64,000 nucleotides of DNA from Paenibacillus lentus (GTDB lineage: Bacteria > Bacillota > Bacilli > Paenibacillales > Paenibacillaceae): the NCBI RefSeq assembly GCF_003931855.1, contig NZ_CP034248.1, positions 3,658,001 to 3,722,000 of the forward strand, read 5' to 3'. Under the pieces are notes generated by a model that saw only the letters and a list, made by a program, of their open reading frames with translations, had not been told where the DNA came from and ran no database searches. Below are positions 59,361 through 64,000 of the stretch, one piece after another. The position numbers and the translations under genes are program-made. How positions within the stretch are numbered: position 1 is the first letter of the stretch; each line of letters opens with the position of its first letter.

Positions 59361-60462
59361 GGATCAGACTCCTGACAATCCGTTCAATTTGCTCCTGGCT
59401 AATGTCTTCCCAGACAGGCAAGCTCAGAATACGCCGACTAATATCCTCCGTAACCGCGAGTGATGTTCGTGGCTGAAGTTCAAACATCTTTTGCCGATGA
59501 CAGGGCGGCGAGAAATAAGTCCTTACTTGAATGGCGGATGCATGCAGTTTATTCACATAATACTGATTCTCTTGTCCTGATGGACATAACAGTGGATAGA
59601 ACTGATAAGCTACTTTGCCCTTCACAGCCTGAAAGTTCCATCCTGCTTCAGCCAGCTTATACTTATTCCACGCTTCCTTATACCATTCTCCAATTTGCTC
59701 TCGGATTTTAATTTTTTCAGGGAAAACATCTAAGGTCGCCAGTCCAACTGCCGCCGCATATTCCGAAATTTTTCCGTTCAATCCCAATTGTCCTGAGACT
59801 CGCTCTTCATTAAATCCAAAATTTGTAGAGTATCGTATGCGTTGAATCAATTCACGGTTTCCGCTATAGACGATTCCCCCTTCTCCAATGCCAAAAGATT
59901 TCGTAGCATGGAAGCTGTATACCATAGCTCCTCCAAAGTGGAAGACGTTGTCCTCCTGCATCGTTGTCCCAAAGCTTGATGCCGCATCGATCACAACGGG
60001 GATGCCTCGCTGGATCAACGAATCATAATATTTCAGATCAAGCTCAGTGCCAAATGTCGCATAAGGAACGACGACGGCCACTTCATCCCCGAGTTTCTCC
60101 AAGGCCACCTCAAGCATATGTTCATCCATGCACCAATGATCTTTATCGATATCGATATAATAGGGCTCTAACCCGCACCATAAAGCACTAAGCGGTGTTG
60201 CAGGAAAGGTAAAGCTGGGCATTAGAGCATATTTGCCCGGCCGCTTTTGTTGCGATATGGCTAAAAGAAGACCTATGGTCGCATTGCTTACCGTTACTAC
60301 GTCCCCCTCATTATTGAAATACTGCTGAAGAATCTGTTTTTCAAACCTCTTATTCAAAGGGCCATTGTTCGTATATATTCTTGAAGCATCAATTTCGTCC
60401 AAATAACGCTGATAGTACTGCCTGGGGACGACCTTCGGCTTAAGAAACGGAATAAACTCCAT
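59353..60462 (-). CDS. DegT/DnrJ/EryC1/StrS aminotransferase
   Basis: A 369-residue PLP enzyme that converts a keto-sugar nucleotide to an amino sugar. The PLP-binding lysine is in SFHATKSFGIGEGG (near residue 188); DAASSFGTTM holds the pyridine-ring aspartate; MPSFTFPATPLSALWCGLEP is the substrate loop. Start set at the ATG eight bases after AAGGGGAG rather than at two upstream in-frame starts that overlap it. It lies 14 bp from the GT2 gene upstream and overlaps the acyltransferase downstream, so all are one operon making and transferring an acylated amino sugar. Confidence 0.93.
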   Translation of the reverse strand: MEFIPFLKPKVVPRQYYQRYLDEIDASRIYTNNGPLNKRFEKQILQQYFNNEGDVVTVSNATIGLLLAISQQKRPGKYALMPSFTFPATPLSALWCGLEPYYIDIDKDHWCMDEHMLEVALEKLGDEVAVVVPYATFGTELDLKYYDSLIQRGIPVVIDAASSFGTTMQEDNVFHFGGAMVYSFHATKSFGIGEGGIVYSGNRELIQRIRYSTNFGFNEERVSGQLGLNGKISEYAAAVGLATLDVFPEKIKIREQIGEWYKEAWNKYKLAEAGWNFQAVKGKVAYQFYPLLCPSGQENQYYVNKLHASAIQVRTYFSPPCHRQKMFELQPRTSLAVTEDISRRILSLPVWEDISQEQIERIVRSLIHE

Positions 60463-60476
60463 AACCATCACTCCCC

Positions 60477-61160
60477 TTAATGCTTCTTTGTCAACGGTTC
60501 AGGATATCTTGCCGTCTTGATCCCGAGTTCCAGCATACGCCTAACTTTGTTCCAATCCCCGGGCTCATTCAGCAGGTAGCATTGTGGATCCCAGGGAATA
60601 CATTTTAACCAGTGATGATAAAACATAGATGAAGTCGTAATTTTGGCGCACATTAACGGCTCTGCATCATTCATCACCCATTGTTCCGGGACGACTTGAT
60701 AGTAAAAGGGATGATAAATCAAGTCGGCGCGAGTTTCCTTCGCAAAGTTTACTAATTTCTCAATTCGGTCAGCAGCAAATTCATCATCATCGTCCAAATG
60801 AGTTATAAAGTGGCCGGTAGCCAGCTCCAATGCCCGATTCGTCGGTATACTCCCCGCCACAAGCCATCGTTGATAAGTCTCGGCAGGATACTCTCCCCGA
60901 CTCGCCCTGTTTTCAAAATTAATTCTAGGATCATTGAATTTGCGTACTATTTCTTCGGTATGATCAGTACAGCAATCACCAATGACAATGATCTCTAAAT
61001 GCTCATAGGTCTGCTGCACGGCAGACTTCAAGCTAAGCATTAATGAATCGGCGCGGTTATACGTAGGGATGCAAATCGTAACCAGCGGCTGCCCTAGCTC
61101 GTATATTCTTTGATACTCATCGGTGCTAGACGCTTGTAAGTAATCTTGGCTCGTCACCAA
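60477..61160 (-). CDS. Glycosyltransferase family 2
   Basis: About 228 residues of GT-A fold: VTICIPTYNRADSLMLSLKS at the N-terminus, IIVIGDCCTDHTEE, and the metal-binding acidic cluster HFITHLDDDDEFA. The best start is TTG 61160, six bases after GGAGGTG, inside the end of the upstream gene (overlap about 35 bases), which shows tight coupling. It is shorter than many GT2 enzymes and ends soon after the acceptor region (KTARYPEPLTKKH). Part of the surface-glycan operon; sugar and acceptor unknown. Confidence 0.88.
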   Translation of the reverse strand: MVTSQDYLQASSTDEYQRIYELGQPLVTICIPTYNRADSLMLSLKSAVQQTYEHLEIIVIGDCCTDHTEEIVRKFNDPRINFENRASRGEYPAETYQRWLVAGSIPTNRALELATGHFITHLDDDDEFAADRIEKLVNFAKETRADLIYHPFYYQVVPEQWVMNDAEPLMCAKITTSSMFYHHWLKCIPWDPQCYLLNEPGDWNKVRRMLELGIKTARYPEPLTKKH

Positions 61161-63714
61161 TGAGCTCACCTCCATGCTCGATTTGTGTAAAATCATAGAT
61201 ATATTTGAATTTAATTTTCTGCAGCAACAGCTCATTATTCGTGAAATATAAGTTCGGTCCAATTTTGCGGATTCCATCAATCTTCTGACCTAAGTAATTT
61301 CTCACCCGAGCGATGACAAGCCTTTCACCATTGCAAATCTGGAGTAGATTGATCTGCCATTCTTTTTTCGGGTTGTTCCATTCGTCAGGGCAAGAAGCAA
61401 AAACCGTAGTTTGATTGCTGGCTGCTGCGATTTCAGCGATCGTATCCGGGTCGGTAATATTCAGAAACAAAGATTGCGGCAATTTATGCGGTGTCCAGGC
61501 TCGTTGCCATTTGGACTCAAAATAAGCTTTATTGCGTAAAAACAAACTCTCCCTCTGCTCTTCATCCCATTTATTAAACGTTGCGCTACCTTGATGATAA
61601 ACAAAGGCATCCTCTGCTACAGCTAGTCTATACCCGGCTATTCTCAATCGCAGGCAATAATCGTCGTCCTCAAACATTCCTAATCCGAACTGCTTATCGA
61701 TCGGTCCAATTTCCTGAGTAACTGACTTCTTGATCGCCACGCAGAAGAAGCCAAGCATTTCGGAATATCTGACTCTTTTATCGTGCAATTCATAATATTG
61801 ATCCAGCCAAGCTTCATTCGCACCTTTGACTTCATCCCCTACGAAGAAATCGAGCTTCTGATCATTCCCTACAAAATTAGACATCGGACCAACAGCTGCA
61901 ATTTGCGCATCCATCTTGAATGGACGCAGCAAACGAGGCAGCCACTCCTTGGATAAGATCGTATCGTTATTCAACAACACGACATAGTCCCCTGTAGCAT
62001 TTAGCATTCCGATATTATTTCCTGCAGCAAAACCTTCATTTTCAGATAATAGTATTGTTTTGACATGAGGGTCGGTTAGCTTCAGCAAGTGCTGTGGCGT
62101 CTCGTCCGTTGAAGCATTGTCCACGAAGATGACCTCAAGTCGGGGATATACGGTATGCTGCAGCAGGCTATTCAAGCAGCGCTCCGTGAATTCCCAATTA
62201 TTGTGCGTAACGATTATAATGCTAATTTTTGGATAGAGCATCGTAAAGATAATTGCGTGAAACTCCTTGTAGCGGTGCTCCCAAGTATTTTCAGCTGCAA
62301 ACTGCCGACGCTCCTCTATGATGCTGGACTGCCCTTGATCCTTCTCTTGCAGTGCGCTCACGATCGCTGCTTCAAACTCCTTTACTCCGTTTGCAAGTGA
62401 AACATATTGTTCCATAGAAGCAAGCTCAGGCAATGGCGTAGATACAACGGGTTTACCTGCAGCCAGGTATTCATAGACTTTTACCGGATTTGTGGCCAGC
62501 GTAAGAGGCTTGATCAAAAATGGAATTAAGCAAACATCAAAAGCGTGGAGATATGCAGGCAGCTCATGGTAAACCTTTTCCCCAAAAAGGTATACATTGT
62601 TCAATGTTTCAAGTTTGGAGGTGTCACTATAGTACGTATCTCCAACCAGTACAAAATTCCACTCCGGATGGTCTCTTGCAAGCTCATACACTAATTCCAT
62701 ATCAAACCAATCGGCAATGGCTCCGATATACCCGATGATCGGTTTCTTAACATTCGTTATATCGATAGGCGTATAGTTTGGTGTTACAGAAAAGTACTCG
62801 AATTCTCCAGCATTTCGAATCAAATGAGCAGAAGGATTTAATTTTCGGGCTTTTTGATAAAGAACATCGGAAGAAGCAACCACAGCATCAGCGCGGTTCA
62901 TTAAAGCAGGCTCCAGAGCCAGAAGCTCTTCGGATGTATTGGAAAAACCAGCATGCTCATCCATGCAATCATAGATAACTTTATTATCTTCAAGATCAAA
63001 TACAAGCATGGACCAGAAAGGAAGATCAACAATCGACGCAGTTTTCGCAATATTGAACTTTTGTTTCAAGGCATCAATCGACCATTTCATATACTGTTTA
63101 TCGAGCGGATGGTTGATTTTATCACGATATGCATTCAGGCTGTTATGCGAGCATAGTTTGACCAGCCAAACATTTTTTTCTGCTTCTTGAATCTGCAAAG
63201 CGGATTGGATATCCAAGAAGGAAGCGTCTGGATTACTGATCGGCATCGTTTCAATGGAAAAATAAAATACTCTATATCCATGCCGAGCAAACTGCTGACT
63301 GATATGCTGCGGTCGTTGCCATCTGTAATTCCAGTCAATAATCGGGAAACGAAACAAAACGATATTCTTAGGATCTAACGGGGATATTCTCGGCTCGACC
63401 TGAAAATCAGCAGTTGCTGCGTCAATAAGAGGCTCTTGATGTACAGTGCTTTGAGCCTGAATTGGTTCCGCGATTTGAATTTCCCTCTGATTCCCGCTAA
63501 TGACTTCCGTTGATTGGGACGGCAATGTAGACGCCGGTGAATTGATCGCGCTCTGATTTTGCTTGGCGCGAATTCTTTTGTTCTTAGTCGCCTCCCAATA
63601 TTTGATTCTTCTTAGCAAAGCTCTTTTTTGAAAATGGGCCTTTCGCTTTCCTTTGCTCCATGGGATGACGCTATTTAACATTCTTAATAACCTCCGCTGC
63701 TCTCTCGTGTACAC
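61126..63714 (-). CDS. Two-headed glycosyltransferase (GT4-like plus GT2)
   Basis: An 862-residue cytoplasmic protein. Residues 1-105 are basic then Ser/Gln-rich, without enzyme motifs. About 110-480 is a GT4-like module (FRFPIIDWNYRWQRPQHISQ; IGYIGAIADWFDMELVYELA; NPVKVYEYLAAGKPVVSTPL). About 490-760 is a GT2 module (ISIIIVTHNNWEFTERCLNS; FVDNASTDETP; VVLLNNDTIL; MFEDDDYCLRLRIAGYRLAV). A 100-residue tail follows. Such fusions build repeat units of surface polysaccharides or protein glycans. The start is GTG 63714 behind AAAGGTGG; ATG 63681 behind GGAGG is equally possible. First of the visible minus-strand operon after the partial gene at the window end. Confidence 0.9.
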   Translation of the reverse strand: MYTREQRRLLRMLNSVIPWSKGKRKAHFQKRALLRRIKYWEATKNKRIRAKQNQSAINSPASTLPSQSTEVISGNQREIQIAEPIQAQSTVHQEPLIDAATADFQVEPRISPLDPKNIVLFRFPIIDWNYRWQRPQHISQQFARHGYRVFYFSIETMPISNPDASFLDIQSALQIQEAEKNVWLVKLCSHNSLNAYRDKINHPLDKQYMKWSIDALKQKFNIAKTASIVDLPFWSMLVFDLEDNKVIYDCMDEHAGFSNTSEELLALEPALMNRADAVVASSDVLYQKARKLNPSAHLIRNAGEFEYFSVTPNYTPIDITNVKKPIIGYIGAIADWFDMELVYELARDHPEWNFVLVGDTYYSDTSKLETLNNVYLFGEKVYHELPAYLHAFDVCLIPFLIKPLTLATNPVKVYEYLAAGKPVVSTPLPELASMEQYVSLANGVKEFEAAIVSALQEKDQGQSSIIEERRQFAAENTWEHRYKEFHAIIFTMLYPKISIIIVTHNNWEFTERCLNSLLQHTVYPRLEVIFVDNASTDETPQHLLKLTDPHVKTILLSENEGFAAGNNIGMLNATGDYVVLLNNDTILSKEWLPRLLRPFKMDAQIAAVGPMSNFVGNDQKLDFFVGDEVKGANEAWLDQYYELHDKRVRYSEMLGFFCVAIKKSVTQEIGPIDKQFGLGMFEDDDYCLRLRIAGYRLAVAEDAFVYHQGSATFNKWDEEQRESLFLRNKAYFESKWQRAWTPHKLPQSLFLNITDPDTIAEIAAASNQTTVFASCPDEWNNPKKEWQINLLQICNGERLVIARVRNYLGQKIDGIRKIGPNLYFTNNELLLQKIKFKYIYDFTQIEHGGELIGDEPRLLTSV

Positions 63715-63737
63715 GCGGATCCACCTTTCTGCTCAAT

Positions 63738-64000
63738 CTATATTCCTAAATGATTGCGAATGATCCGGGGATGCTGTCCCGAGAATGGAGTCGTTCTGAT
63801 CTCATATTCTCCATGCCGAAACGACCAGTCAGGCTCGCCTTGATTATCATATAAGTTGACATCCCCACGGCGATTATCGTTGAATTTGAATCTCTTTCCA
63901 AAAGCATAATGGTAGTGATAAAGTGGAACATTAATAAGTTCGGATGGCAATGCCCAAATATCGCTATCCCGTGCTTTAAGCGTGCAGTGATGCTTTTGAT
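63738..64000 (-). CDS. C-terminal part of a surface-glycan cluster protein (runs off window)
   Basis: About 87 residues to the stop, open to the window end. It contains KARDSDIWALPSELINVPLY and HYHYAFGKRFKFNDNRRGDV, and ends SGQHPRIIRNHLGI. No catalytic motif lies in this part. Spacing (23 bp) and strand make it part of the same operon as the following glycosyltransferases. It may be the end of another glycosyltransferase, but this cannot be settled from the piece seen. Confidence 0.55.
   Translation of the reverse strand, partial: QKHHCTLKARDSDIWALPSELINVPLYHYHYAFGKRFKFNDNRRGDVNLYDNQGEPDWSFRHGEYEIRTTPFSGQHPRIIRNHLGI

Overview
The window looks like a chromosome segment of a spore-forming, Gram-positive, moderate-GC Bacillota, most likely Paenibacillus or a close relative. 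The signs are strong AGGAGG-type ribosome binding sites with frequent TTG/GTG starts, T-box and LicT-type RNA antitermination, CcpA cre boxes, S-layer homology (SLH) domains, two-membrane-segment AraC regulators beside LplB/YtcP-type sugar ABC importers, pectate lyases, and a CotSA-like/YheCD-like spore-coat pair. Identification of the genus is inference from gene content only. No rRNA, tRNA, CRISPR array or prophage was seen.

Layout. 0-3.1 kb: 5' end of a GH5-type glucanase, a divergent AraC regulator, a murB homologue and a small unknown gene. 3.2-4.85 kb: an IS110-family (IS1111-like) insertion sequence with subterminal inverted repeats and a long structured 3' non-coding end. 5-6.5 kb: Gfo/Idh/MocA oxidoreductase plus Dabb-domain protein, then a C-terminal relic of an Old Yellow Enzyme gene. 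6.6-14.2 kb: secreted GH43 enzyme with F5/8C domain, membrane AraC regulator and a three-gene sugar ABC importer. 14.4-16.5 kb: CotSA-like glycosyltransferase and divergent YheC/D ATP-grasp gene. 16.6-18.6 kb: MerR regulator coupled to a serine hydrolase behind a classic 19-bp-spacer MerR promoter. 18.7-21.1 kb: tandem PL10 pectate lyases with cre boxes. 21.2-27 kb: catalase, then a cell-surface SLH serine hydrolase followed by a two-component system. 27.3-29.9 kb: LysM-M14 peptidase and CorC/HlyC membrane protein.

30-38.4 kb: a beta-glucoside locus (PTS bglP, antiterminator licT, GH1 bglA, large GH2). Each of bglP, licT and bglA has its own sigma-A-like promoter and RAT/terminator module, but licT carries an in-frame TAA at codon 201. 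38.6-41.2 kb: a small Ca-binding beta-gamma-crystallin protein and a secreted protein built of two TIM-barrel-like halves. 41.3-45.9 kb: the trehalose operon (treA-treP-treR) with two TreR operators. 46-52.8 kb: AlkC-type DNA glycosylase, DUF1796 protein, UbiD decarboxylase, YebC, and a T-box-controlled proline tRNA ligase gene broken by a one-base frameshift. 53-55.9 kb: P450, decayed coding sequence and another Gfo/Idh/MocA oxidoreductase. 56-64 kb: a surface-glycan cluster of glycosyltransferases, a glycosyltransferase-methyltransferase fusion, DegT/StrS aminotransferase and NeuD/PglD-type acyltransferase, running off the end of the window.

The common theme is plant-polysaccharide and oligosaccharide use (pectin, galactan, beta-glucosides, trehalose) under layered control (AraC, CcpA, RAT, TreR), plus cell and spore surface modification. 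Two expression systems have intact RNA switches in front of damaged reading frames (licT and proS), and these are the most notable observations.
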